Below, piece after piece: positions 32,125-42,326 of a stretch of DNA of 64,000 nt. Origin of the DNA: Adiantum capillus-veneris. Its lineage: Eukaryota; Streptophyta; Polypodiopsida; Polypodiales; Pteridaceae. The notes under the pieces are model-generated. The model made no database searches. It was not told where the DNA came from and saw only the letters and a list, made by a program, of their open reading frames with translations. Made by a program: the position numbers and the translations under genes. Where the stretch lies: positions 122,234,817 to 122,298,816 of the forward strand of contig CM043958.1 in the NCBI GenBank assembly GCA_014529385.2, in the 5' to 3' direction. The number at the start of each line of letters is the position of its first letter. Positions within the stretch are counted from its first letter, which is position 1.

Positions 32125-32138
32125 CAAGGGGGGAGTAA
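32125..32138 (+). promoter_or_regulatory. Element G polypurine tract
   Basis: CAAGGGGGGAGTAA directly before the 3' LTR. Confidence 0.85.
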
Positions 32139-32281
32139 TGTCATGCTAAGGGTAGGACTAGGAACGACCAAGGGCCAGGACGGACATGCAGTCAAGGGGG
32201 TACCTATATTTAGCAGCCCAAGGGTATATATAGGGCATGGTTGGGTGGTGATGAGCATGTTCCAGTCCCCTATGCCTTTCA
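32139..32281 (+). repeat. Element G 3' LTR, 143 bp
   Basis: Aligns with 27042-27165 except for an extra segment of about 19 bp and scattered substitutions. Ends CCTTTCA. Confidence 0.88.
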
Positions 32282-34828
32282 CAAAGGCTTCATATGGTGA
32301 TTGCACTTGCCGAGCTTTGCTTGGTAGGGCTGCAACCTGTGGAGTTTGATTGCTTACCTACCTCATGAGAGTTTCTCTCTTCTTGAAAGCTTCCATCTCC
32401 ATCTATAGATGAAGAGAATCTTCTCCTCTGTGTGGTTTTGGGCTGATAGTAATTGTCACGGTGCTCATCTCTAGCTTTGTTGATCTCCTCCCTTATCCTC
32501 TTGACAATCATAAGCCATAATTTTTGCTCAGAGGAGCCACCTATTGATGATGATGATGGAGTGATACTACCACATGTTTCACTTGTCTGTACCAGAGATA
32601 GATCATTCATGATTGGGCTACTAGTGAGTAGACTAATAGCACTGATTTGATCTCTTAAGATCAACACAAGAAAGAAAAATCAAAGGTCACAATGAGAGGT
32701 GAGGCTCATAACTAGAGATCTTCATACTGATTAGCCAAGTCCTTTTACGTTTAATCTAGAACCCTAAGATCGTGTGCAAGACTGAGGAGCTTGGTGAAAA
32801 GATGGAGGAGAAGAGCCGTAGAATTCCAGAAGATAATGTGGCTATTAAAGTGTCTGAGAGGCGAGCAACACGAAAAGGGCTCGATAATACTTCACATGCC
32901 CAAACTCCACCCCATTGACCCCAAAATTATTAAATCGCATGCATGTAGGCCACACAAAAAAACACCCTCACATGCCAAATCTTATTGGCCAAAGCCCTCT
33001 TGGCCATGCTAGCAAAATTCCTTCCCATAGGCCCTACCTTAATGGTAGTGCCAACAAAGACAATTCTTTGACTCTCACCTGATCACAAAGGAGTTCCAAA
33101 CGGGGACTTAGTTTTAGTCTACTCTTCAAAGAAAAATATTTCAATATTTAAAATGAAAGGGAGTGGACCATTTTTCTATGAGCATGTCTCACATAGTGGG
33201 GCTCTAAAGCTTGCCACTTTGGATGGAGATATCATGGCCAATTGGATTAGTGGATGTAGATTAAGAAAATATCCTTTTCTACTAACCAATGAGATGTTCA
33301 GAAAATTGCATATAGTCAGAGAGTGAAAAATGAGAAGACAATAGATTGTAGAGCAAGCTCAAAAGAAGCTAGAGTAAGGATCTTGAAGCGAAAAGCACTG
33401 CATCAGCTAGAAATTCCAATTATTTCAGACATGTATGATCCATCTTGATGAAGACTTATTGTAGGAAATGGATGCCAAAACTCTTGTGGGCTCATCCATG
33501 GGCTATGTAGAAATTAACTAGTGGATACAAGAGCAAGAGAAAATGCCATGAACTACTCTACCTATGTTAGAATGATAACAAAAATGATCAAACCATTTTT
33601 AACAGATTTATCCACTGCCCCGTTTCTGTCACCTACAATCATTTTTCTATCCTCTTTCAACTATTTAACATCTTCTCTATTCTCTACCCATCTAGCCCTT
33701 GACATACCCAAAGCAAAAATAGAAATTCTCTTTAACGTACTAGAATCATATCTCTCATGGTTGTCCAAAGTAAGAGTGTTTGTCAATGGTGTGCAAGCTT
33801 GTCAAAGCCACTACGAATTGCATTTTTGGGCGATTGATTTTTGGTAAGCGCTTTTTTTGCCAATGGAGAGCTTTTCTAAAAACAAAGAGAGATAGTATGG
33901 AGAGGGAGACAAAGAGAAAGAGACCAATAAGCAAAGAGAGTCTCTCATACTACAGTCTTTTCTCCGAGACATTATTACAGCCAAAAAGTCCCTTCGTGCT
34001 CTTTTTATTCTAATAAGTTTATTTTCCTCATTGAAACATTATTAAAGCCAAAAATTCTCTTCATGTTATACTCGTTCCCTATCTTTCTTAGTTCTTCTAT
34101 GTGTCTTGGGAATCCTCTGAAGTGGTTGGTGCCTTTGGGAGGTCTCGAGAGTACTCGCTGACTAGTACCATCTCGATTGGTAAAATAAATTTCCATAGCT
34201 AGGTCCATGTGTCAAGAGTCCTTTTCAAAGGCTCATTGCAATGGGACTCCATATTGCCCATGCTCTCCCAAAATCAAAACACCGAGATCATGAGAGTCAC
34301 CACATTGTCTATGTGTGATGAGTTATCCATTCGAGTCCATGAAATCTTTCCTTATAATTTGTGAGTCTTCTCTAGATCTTCAAAAAACTCAACATTGTTC
34401 ATGTTCCTAGCATGTTGCTGCATGAAATGCAACCATTACTTTACTTAAAATAGTAGTCATCATGTGGTCCATAAGAGCTGGCTTATGTCAAGACTTGCAT
34501 TGAAGATTGACCACATCCTCTACCAAAGGATATTTTGTAATTAGTCATTATGAAATGCTACAAGAAGATTACCTCAAGATTACACTAAGAAAGGGAGATT
34601 GTGCGATAGCAAATTGAAAATTGAAGATTGTGCGATAGAAAATTGAATCAAAGACCTCATAAAGAGCTTTTGAGTACACGGTTTTAGGGCCCATTGCATC
34701 ACACGGGTTGTGGTTTTTACAAAACCATTGGCTTTACCAAAACCACTACTTTAAATAAAACTACAATTTTTCAATTATCAACACATTAAAGCTAAGAAAA
34801 TGACACAATGGAAGAGGACATGCAATCT
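32282..34828. other. No gene recognised
   Basis: A 125-codon minus-strand frame (32667-32290) is Ser/Arg/Glu-rich with a charged helix (about 50-80), but shows no family motif. 33,000-34,800 is unremarkable AT-rich sequence. A short direct repeat around TTGTGCGATAG occurs near 34,600 and 34,630. Confidence 0.45.
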
Positions 34829-35070
34829 CTAAGACACATCCTCAAAGAGATAGTTCCCGGTTATAAGCATGTCGTTGACATATAACACATGAAGAATGAG
34901 TGATCCATCATTGGGCTTCTTTGTGTACAAATAGGGATCCTCTTGAATCCTTTTATATTCATGAGACCGCATAAACATATCAAAATTTTGATACTTGAAT
35001 CCTTGCCTCAAGCCATAAACATATCAAAATTTTGATATTTGGATCCTTGCCTCAAGCCATGGAGTTATTT
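34829..35070 (-). pseudogene. Element H RT, catalytic region
   Basis: Reads Y-L-Y-T-K-K-x-x-D-G-S, then L-Y-V-N-D-M-L-I-T-G, so the Y-V-D-D catalytic box is Y-V-N-D: first Asp lost. A 44-bp segment (about 34,974-35,017) encoding G-x-K-Y-Q-N-F-D-M-F is duplicated at 35,018-35,061. Confidence 0.88.
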
Positions 35071-35292
35071 TTTGTGTCTACATACAATCTCTTCTCTGCT
35101 TGGCTTAACAAACCTTTTAGGTTGCTAGATGTATACATCCTCTTAGAGATCACCGCCGTGAAGAAAATCTATTCACATCCATTTGGACCAATTCCAAGTT
35201 CTCAATAGCTAGAATAACCAAAGCACCACATGCACAATAGTAATCTTGACCACAAGTGAAAATATTTTCTCAAAATCTACACCTTTCTATTG

Positions 35293-35529
35293 CTAGAAAA
35301 CTTTAGCTACAAGTCTAGGCTTAGGCTTAGGATCTCCTTGTGTGAACTTCTTCTTGCAAACCCATTTGTGAGGTAAAGATTTATTTTTGTTAGGTGATTT
35401 TATCAAGTCGCGAGTCTTATTCTTCAAAATTGAGTTATACGTAGAGTGCATAGCTTGCTTCCATTGTAGCTTAGGATCCATCTGCATGGCTTCATGGAAG
35501 CAAGATGGTTCTTCACAGTCAATCAACAT
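35293..35529 (-). pseudogene. Element H RT, N-terminal region
   Basis: C-E-E-P-S-C-F-H-E-A-M-Q, W-K-Q-A-M-x-x-x-Y-N-S-I-L-K-N-K-T, H-K-W-V-C-K-K-K and K-P-R-L-V-A-K are Copia RT entry motifs, closely parallel to those of the 7.4-13.0-kb Copia. The frame breaks after V-A-K. Confidence 0.9.
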
Positions 35530-35603
35530 GACATAATATATGCCTAGCTCAAATCGCTCAAGCGGATGTAAGGCTCAACTAGATCGTTTCAAAGCCTAAC
35601 TAC

Positions 35604-36000
35604 TTATCTCCACTCTCGCTGGAGCATTGTTAGTGAAAGGCTCCTTACTAGAGTTCTAAGTTTGTATAAATTTGAGGCAACATCCTCAAGTGTAAATCTT
35701 ATGTACTCAACCTCTTTGATAGAATTTTTATGCATCTTTGTCTCATTGAATATCACTTGTGTACTGCAAATAATTTTATGTGATTTTGGGTGCCAAAGAT
35801 AACTCTCCATCTCTCCATTTGCACCATATTCAACAAAGATGCCTTTGTGTGACTTTGGATCAAGCTTCTTTCAAAGCTCTTTTGGCACATGAGCACATGC
35901 CTCACACCAAAATACATTCAAATGATCATAGTGGGTTTCTTGATTGACCACAACTCTTTTGGAATCTTGCAATTTAATGGCATACTAGGTGAATTTTTTA
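35604..36000 (-). pseudogene. Element H integrase C-terminal region
   Basis: Frames give C-E-A-C-A-H-V-P-K-E-L, a stop, K-K-L-D-P-K-S-H-K-G-I-F-V-E-Y and then L-W-H-P-K-S-H-K-I-I and V-I-F-N-E, the conserved tail of Copia integrase. An in-frame stop interrupts it. Confidence 0.85.
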
Positions 36001-36560
36001 TGATATGAACCATTGTCAAAATAGATTCATCACAAAAACCTTGTGTCAAACTAGCGATAGAAAGCATAGCTATAACACGCTTTTCAATCAATTTATATGC
36101 ACAACAACTCCATTATAGGCAAGTGTGTATGGTGTAGTAAATTGTTGACAAATCCCTCTTTTCATAGAAGTCTATCATGTCTTTCTTTTGAGACATATTT
36201 TCCATCGTTATCATTCCTCTTGCCCTTAAGCCATTTGCTAGACTAATTCTCAACCAACAAGTTCAAGGAGCTTTTGAAACATAGAAAGGATAGCTCATCC
36301 TTGTGTTTCAAAGGATAAACCTGTGCTTTGCAAGTAGAGTTATCTATGAGTGTTACAAAGTAAGTGCCTCCTTCTAGAGACTTGGGCAACATAGGATCAC
36401 ACATGCCACTATGTACAAGCTCTAGTGGCTCAACATGCCTTCAATCCAATGGAAAATGGAAAAAATTATTCTGCTTGCCATATATATAATGTTCACATAT
36501 AAAGGGTCACAAAAATTCAAACTAGAAAATAAACAAAACGTGCTAGAGTTTTCATTCCCT

Positions 36561-36858
36561 TCTAGCTCATATGCCCTAGTCGGCTATGCCACAACTAGTA
36601 GACGACAACTTGGCTATAGAATTAAAATCACCTTTTGCAAAGACACATACATGGAGTACAAAGTACCATGCTTTTGACCTTTGAGAAATACAAGATTGCC
36701 CGTATTGCTCTCTAGCTCATATGGCCTAGCCGGCTATGCTACAACTCAATAGACAACAACTTGGCTATAGAAATAAAATCATCTTCTGCAAAGACACACA
36801 CATGGAGTACAAAGTACCATGCGTTTGACCTTTGAGAAACACAAAATTGCCCTTATTG
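36561..36858. repeat. 150-bp tandem duplication in element H
   Basis: 36561-36710 and about 36711-36858 both begin TCTAGCTCATATG and stay alignable throughout, with around a dozen differences. It lies between protease and integrase and breaks the frame. Confidence 0.93.
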
Positions 36859-36908
36859 ATCATCCAAAAGTTGTTCCCAAACATTGTAGTATATCCCACG
36901 TCATCTTG

Positions 36909-37193
36909 CTATCCACTTACAAAGATCAAAATCTTAGCTAACTCAAGAACATGTCTGACATCCTTTAGCGCAAATTCCATGTCAATTGGAAGTACTAGTT
37001 TTATGTTTCCGAGGCCAATGATCTCAAGCACATGACAATCACCCAATTTGACTATACCCTGATAGCCCTTCTCACTAGAGGAAAACCACATGGGGTGTAA
37101 CATGGAAACTCGCACCAAAACTATCATCCAATTTTGTGTATAACTAACATGTTGTGTGATAAGGGCATATGTAGTAGAATCTGATGTAAACAC
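36909..37193 (-). pseudogene. Element H protease to integrase linker
   Basis: Motif G-D-C-H-V-L-E-I-I-G-L-G-N-I-K followed by L-K-D-V-R-H-V-L-E-L-A-K matches the conserved Copia stretch after the protease (V-x-I-x-G-x-G-x-V, then L-x-x-V-R-H-V-P). The protease active site upstream is not preserved. Confidence 0.8.
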
Positions 37194-37410
37194 TTAGATA
37201 TATGAGGTATGAGTCATCTCAAAAACATCACGAGTCTTAGGAGACTCAAAAACATTGTTTTCTTCAAGGTTTGCATTGTCCTTTGCATCAGTGTCAGACT
37301 TCTTACTTTCTTAAGACTTCTTATCTCTTTGTGTAGCACAAAAATCCTTCTTCACATACCCCTTCGTATGGTAACAGTAGCACTCGACATTACACATGGA
37401 GCCACAAGAC

Positions 37411-38080
37411 TGTCATAAAATCTAATATCTAACCAACCCAAATGATTTTCTCATATTGAACTGATCATTTAATATGGGAGAATAAACAGGAATAGGGGTT
37501 AGAATATAGACATGTGCTTATGGATCTGCCTCAATATGGAGGCAAGGTTAAAAGGGGTCCAAATGAGAGATGGTATGTTAAAGAGCAATGCTACCTAATG
37601 GAGCTTAAATACCGTAGGGTTAACTTCATTAAAGACCTCCAAAAGTTAGAGTTCAAAAGTCCTTTGACCTTAGGCAAGCTAGGGCTGACTTTGAGGTGGG
37701 AATCCTACCCAAGCATGAGGTGCTTGTTGGCTTGCTAAGTGTTAGTGGGAACCTTACCGAAAAGCTTGAGGTGTTTCTCACATGCTTAAATGACTAAGGG
37801 TCTTGAAGTATTAGATTCAAAGATAACTCTCAAGAGGCATCAATGTTTCCATGCTTGATTGACTAAGTACTTGAAGTATTCAATTCAAGCAAATGACTTA
37901 ATAAGCATAAAAGACACATGTTCAAATGATCCTCCACATGTGGCCCTCATGATGTGTTTGAATGCTATTTTTTAGGTTTTAAAGGGGCCCAATGAGAATT
38001 TAAATACATAAAAATAAATAATTAAGTTCTTTCTCTCAAAGAGAAAAAAGAGGACACATGTCCAAATGAAATAATAAAAT

Positions 38081-38124
<44 letters not shown>

Positions 38125-38862
38125 GTGGACCAAGCATGAGAGGGGGCATATACTCTCCCACACACACGCACATTCTCTCATTGTGTGGAGTGCAAAGTGC
38201 AAGAGCTCCATCTCCTTCTCCAAGGTTGTTGAGAAGTGGAGAGCCTACGCCAACACTCTTGGCTATGGAATGCAAATCCAACCAAGAGCCATGCTTCAAT
38301 GCTTAAGTTGCCATCTTCTTCATCTTCATTACTATGCTATTATGCTATGCTAAGCAAGAAGAGTGATGATAAGTGAGGAACTATTTTTTTCTCCTATGGA
38401 TGATTCTTCTTCCTCTTCCCTACCCTCATTCCCCGCTAGCTCTCTCCACCTTCGAAGGTGTTTGAGGCCTTGGGACTGAGGCTTGGGATAGTTAATGCTT
38501 TTTGCAAAGTTTATGTTAAGCTCGTGATGCATGAAGCTTTCCATCTTCATAGCATCACCAAGGTCACAAGGAACACAAAGATTGTATTGTAACAAGTCTC
38601 TCTTGATGGGAGAATCTATAATACAAACGCCTTTTGGAGGGGGGACGGCTCCAAGTAAATCCACTCCTCAACTATTGTCATGTTCTTTAATACTCTCTCT
38701 CTTGCAAAAGTATTGTTCATGCCAAGTTAATCAAGTACTATGTTCATGTTGCTACCATCAAGTAAGTTCACCCTTTATGTTCTCAAAGTAATCTCACAAA
38801 AATGTTCACTCTAATTCTCTTAATTTTGCTATCCTCAAAGTTCATAGGCCATTTCCATTACA
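37411..38862 (+). repeat. Element A 5' LTR, about 1.45 kb
   Basis: Starts TGTCATAAAATCTAATATC and ends CCATTTCCATTACA. Both ends match D in inverse orientation (57,400 back to 55,783). Contains an (AG)n microsatellite at 38085-38122. No TATA box confidently placed. Confidence 0.85.
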
Positions 38863-38863
38863 T

Positions 38864-38875
38864 TGGTATCAAAGC
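38864..38875 (+). promoter_or_regulatory. Element A primer-binding site
   Basis: TGGTATCAAAGC, one mismatch from the initiator-Met type TGGTATCAGAGC, one base after the LTR. Confidence 0.85.
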
Positions 38876-39276
38876 ATTTGGTTTCTCTTTTCTTGCTTAA
38901 GAAGAGAGGTCCTTAAGTAGCCTATTAATGGTTGATTTTGTTAATTATATTAGGGTAAGTGGGATTGGGATCTATTATTAGTTTTATTGAGCCCACTATG
39001 TGGGATATGGTGCACACCTCGGGAGCTTTGGTCTTAATAATGGGGTCTTTTCAGGCTTGCCTACTGCTTTACCATTATTGAGCCATAAGAAGTCCGAAAG
39101 GAGCTATCCCTTGGTAATTATGCTATGTTAGACCCACCCCACTACTCTCTATAATTAACCAATTCGAGCAGTGGGTGTAGATACTTAAGTGCTTATTTTC
39201 AAAGGCTAAGAGGAGTAGGAACTAAGGTTTTGAATTTCCAAAGAATACACTAAGTAAACACGTAAGTATAATTAGC

Positions 39277-40076
39277 ATGGATGACAATAACCAAAAGAGT
39301 AGAATGAACATTGATAACTTTGATTTTGCACATGAAGGTGCTAATGATGATGCCCCCATGTTTATAAATTATCTTCTTATTAGGTTGCATCAAGCTATGG
39401 GCAACCCTACTTTGCAAGCTGAAGTTAAAAACTTTGTGCTTATGGGATTTCCCTTCCTCTCCAAGAGGAGAGAGAGCTTAGGAGGCCTCTTGATGAGACC
39501 CCAAAAAGAAGACTCTCTCCCATACGAGAGGAGGAATTCAAAGAACAAGAAAGTAAGGAATCCCTAAGTTCCTTTAAAGATGTGGCTCCACGAAGACGGT
39601 GGTCTAGATGATCGCCAACTCCTCCCATGAGGAAACGGTCAACACACGGTCCTTCTTCTCGTCACTCCAAAAGGGAAGAGAGGAAACAAAGGAAGAAAAG
39701 GTCAAGAAAGAGGTCACCCTCTTCTCCTTCTTCTTCACCTTCCTCCTCTCCCCATGAAAGCTATGGCTATTTTCCTAGAGAATACAAGAGGGGAGGACAT
39801 CACAAATCATACCCTGCATGGCGAAGATCACAAAAGCTCAAGAAGTTCAAAGAGGGAGGAAAGAGTATCTCTTTTCTCACCTATGATGGCACCTTTGGTG
39901 CCACCAACAAAGTATTAGCCTTCATCCAACAATTTGATGTGGCCTTTGGAGACGAGGGCTTCACGGAGTCCTCCAAGCTATGCCATGTAGCTATGCACTT
40001 CCAGAAATTAGCTCGTCAATGGTGGGCTAGTCTTCGTGGCAACGGTGAAGCACCAAAGACATGGAAAACTCTATAA
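39277..40076 (+). pseudogene. gag: Element A Gag, first part, frameshift and stop
   Basis: N-terminal 96 codons (39277-39567) contain an acidic start and A-M-G-N-P-T-L-Q-A-E-V. The product then changes frame into a 149-codon piece (39627-40076) with a very basic Arg/Lys/Ser stretch followed by the retrotrans_gag domain: F-L-T-Y-D-G-T, V-L-A-F-I-Q-Q-F-D, A-R-Q-W-W-A-S-L. An in-frame TAA at 40074-40076 then splits gag; the next piece continues in the same frame at 40086. Confidence 0.88.
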
Positions 40077-40085
40077 GTTTCCATC

Positions 40086-41141
40086 ATGAAGCAATTCCTT
40101 GCAAGTGATGCAAAGGACAAAGTACTTACCAAATGGCGCAGTTTGAAGCTTCTCTCACATGAGTCTATTCACAAATATGTGGACAAGTTTTGGGATTTAC
40201 ATCTCAAGGCTACGGTTTTCCAAAAGATAGACTTCGTTGAGCAAAAGCAACAATTTTGTGTGGGATTACTTGAAGAAATGACCGAGTATGTCAACTCCCA
40301 ACGGCCTGGTTCTATCACTGAAGTAATCCACCACAACATGGTTGCTTCCCGCATCAATTTCCAACAAGGGGCTAGACGGAATGTCAAACCCATGGAAAAC
40401 AAAGAAAAAATTGATGCAAAGGGGAAAACCAATGCCCAAAATTCTTTCCATGATAGTTCCTACAACAACAACAATAGGTCCAAGGAGAAGGGAGTTTACA
40501 AAGGTAAAAACAAACTCTCTCATGAAGAGCTTGAAGGCTTTTGCAAGGACCATAAGTGTTTTAAGTGTGCGGAGCAAGGACATGGCTATCGTTCTTGCCC
40601 CAAGAAAAATGCTCGCAATGAGACTTCTAGGGCTTCCACCATTGAAGCTCCAAAAGAGGATGCTCATTGCAAAGGATCATCTCTCTCCTATGCTTGGGGA
40701 AAGGTAAGGGAGCATGATGCCTTCATCTTGGTTGAACCTGGCTCTACTCACAACTTCATATCAATGGATTTGGCCACCAAGTTGGGCATTCAAGCTTTCG
40801 AGATGGGAGATATTGTAATGGTTGACACAACTTTCAAGGGACAGCAAGCCTCTATTACTCCCTTGATTGGGAAGTTGAGGCTTCATGTCCAAAGCTATGT
40901 CGACAAAGATAAATTTTTCATCTCTCCTCTCCAACATGAGGATGCTATCCTAGGGACGCCATGGGTTGATCGCAAGGCTGCCAACATGAAGTTCCCTGAA
41001 AGGAGAATCTACTTCACCTACAGGGGAAAGAACATGTATATATATGCTAATGAGTCTGGTCATACTATACCACTTGTAAATTCACGAGCTTTTGATAAGT
41101 TAATGAAAAGCTCATTTTTTGCATACATGATTTTTGTCTAA
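40086..41141 (+). pseudogene. gag: Element A Gag second part, zinc knuckle and protease
   Basis: Continues gag (H-E-S-I-H-K-Y-V-D-K-F-W-D-L), then a CCHC knuckle CFKCAEQGHGYRSC, then a retropepsin-like domain. The active-site loop reads L-V-E-P-G-S-T-H-N-F-I-S, where the family has V-D-S-G-S-T-H-N-F-I-S: the catalytic Asp is Glu and the next Ser is Pro. The second half has A-I-L-G-T-P-W-V. The fold can be recognised, but the protease is probably inactive. It ends at TAA 41139-41141, before RT. Confidence 0.9.
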
Positions 41142-41395
41142 CAATCCACTAATGATGCTAATGGTTTATCAAATGAAAATGGTAGGAATCAAGAAGAGTT
41201 AGACTTGTCTACTATTCTAAATGGATTCCAAGATGTTTTCATCGATGATAACCCTATGGACTTACCTCCAAAACGAGGGGATGATGACCATCGAATTGAG
41301 CTCCTACCAGGAAGCTCATAGCCTAACAAGCCTCCTTATCGAGTTTCCCAAGCTCAACAAGAGGAGATCATGAGGCAAGTACAAGAATTGGTAGA
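41142..41395 (+). pseudogene. Element A RT, N-terminal stub
   Basis: Frame gives F-Q-D-V-F-I-D-D, L-P-P-K-R-G-D-D-H-R-I-E-L-L-P-G, a stop, then P-Y-R-V-S-Q-A-Q-Q-E-E-I: the Gypsy RT entry sequence. It ends mid-helix at 41,395 where TGTTAGTAGCAAAC, the start of element B, follows. Confidence 0.88.
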
Positions 41396-42306
41396 TGTTA
41401 GTAGCAAACTAACTCGGATATCATTTTTTGGAGCTCTCATTGTAAAAACACTTGTTATTTTGATAAATCGAGAATATTGTAACTCCTATTTTACGGATAA
41501 ACTTTATAATTGATGATCCGGGGCTACAAGCTTTCAAATTGTATGAACCCGTCATTAGAGCTCCCAGATTATTAGTTTTGACCACCAAAAAACCTTGCCC
41601 AAGGTTTAAATGCCAATTTTTGTAAGTTATTTTTAAGTTTTGGATAATGAAATACACAACATGAGCTAACGACGCTCACTTCTTTCCTTCTCGTGCTTCC
41701 TACTCCCTCCCTAGTTGTCACATTGCAGTCGTGTTTGTTGCATTGCAACCGCAGGTAAGAGCTCCAGCATTGATGTAAGCATTTCATAGTTTTTTATAGG
41801 TTTTGGCATCGCCGACCCATAGCCTAATTTCATCATAAATAGGAATTCACACTTCAAAATAAAAAACTAAGTATAGGCGGGGTATTGGGGCATCATTGCT
41901 AAGCATTTAGATGCATTCTGGGCCAAAAATGACTAGTTCAAAAATCCACTGCTGCTGTTAATAATCATGATTTTTACACTTGAGCTAAAGTGGGATATGA
42001 GACCATAAGCATGTGTGCTTAGGTCTTATAAACTTGTCCTAGAAGTTTCGTTACGTTTGGATGTCATTTGATGTTGTAACGAATGTGATTTGTTTGCCGA
42101 TGAGCGATTGGCTTTTGGTGATTTATGTTATTTGAATATAGAGCCTGAGTTAGATGCGAGTTGTTTGTTGTTTTCCAAGAGATTGACAACCTCTTGTAGC
42201 CTCTATGCACTAGTCGAGTCAGCTTCGTCCCATGGATTGACAATTTAATTGTGGTTCTCGCTAAATCTGCAATAAGATAGGAGTGAGGTTAGACCCCCGT
42301 CCCACA
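41396..42306 (+). repeat. Element B 5' LTR, 911 bp
   Basis: Bounded on the left by the break in the element A RT frame and on the right by CCCACA and the primer-binding site. The first 18 bases (TGTTAGTAGCAAACTAAC) form a 6-bp-stem hairpin. No second copy is in the window, so the left edge rests on the frame break. Confidence 0.8.
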
Positions 42307-42308
42307 TT

Positions 42309-42326
42309 TGGTGCCACTGCCGGGGA
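42309..42326 (+). promoter_or_regulatory. Element B primer-binding site, Asp tRNA type, mutated
   Basis: TGGTGCCACTGCCGGGGA differs at three positions from TGGCGCCGTTGCCGGGGA, complement of plant tRNA-Asp 3' end. Confidence 0.85.

Larger units (their letters stand above)
27042..32281 (+). mobile_element. Element G: non-coding LTR retrotransposon (LARD-like), 5.2 kb
   Basis: Direct repeats start TGTCATGC-AAGGGTAGGAC at 27042 and 32139 and end CCTTTCA at 27165 and 32281. The first is followed by C and a perfect initiator-Met primer-binding site; the second is preceded by AAGGGGGGAGTAA. Flanks are CCAAG and CAAAG, a 5-bp duplication with one mismatch. The 4.97-kb interior has no frame above 170 codons and no gag or pol motif I can defend. 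It therefore fits a large retrotransposon derivative mobilised in trans, or a fully decayed element. Confidence 0.85.
34829..37410 (-). mobile_element. Copia element H, degraded, interrupted by element A
   Basis: On the minus strand, from right to left: degenerate gag zinc knuckle at the very edge (37,330-37,410), protease-end region (37193-36909), integrase C-terminal region (about 36,000-35,604), RT entry (35529-35293), RT catalytic region (35,070-34,829). The Copia order (integrase before RT) is kept. It stops abruptly at 37,410, where the TG of the element A LTR starts, so A inserted into its gag. The 3' part (RNase H, LTR) is missing at the left, and frames are broken everywhere. Confidence 0.85.
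37411..41395 (+). mobile_element. Ty3/Gypsy element A, 5' part, interrupted by element B
   Basis: LTR 37411-38862, primer-binding site, leader, broken gag, zinc knuckle, protease, then the start of RT, which stops at 41,395 where element B begins. The rest should lie beyond the window, to the right of B. Its LTR matches the solo LTR D (55,783-57,400) in reverse orientation. The left flank is AAGAC; the partner copy is not in the window. Confidence 0.88.

Noticed and set aside
32290-32667. 125-codon minus-strand frame as a cellular gene exon
   Set aside because: No motif, low-complexity Ser/Arg/Glu content, no splice signals that decide it.
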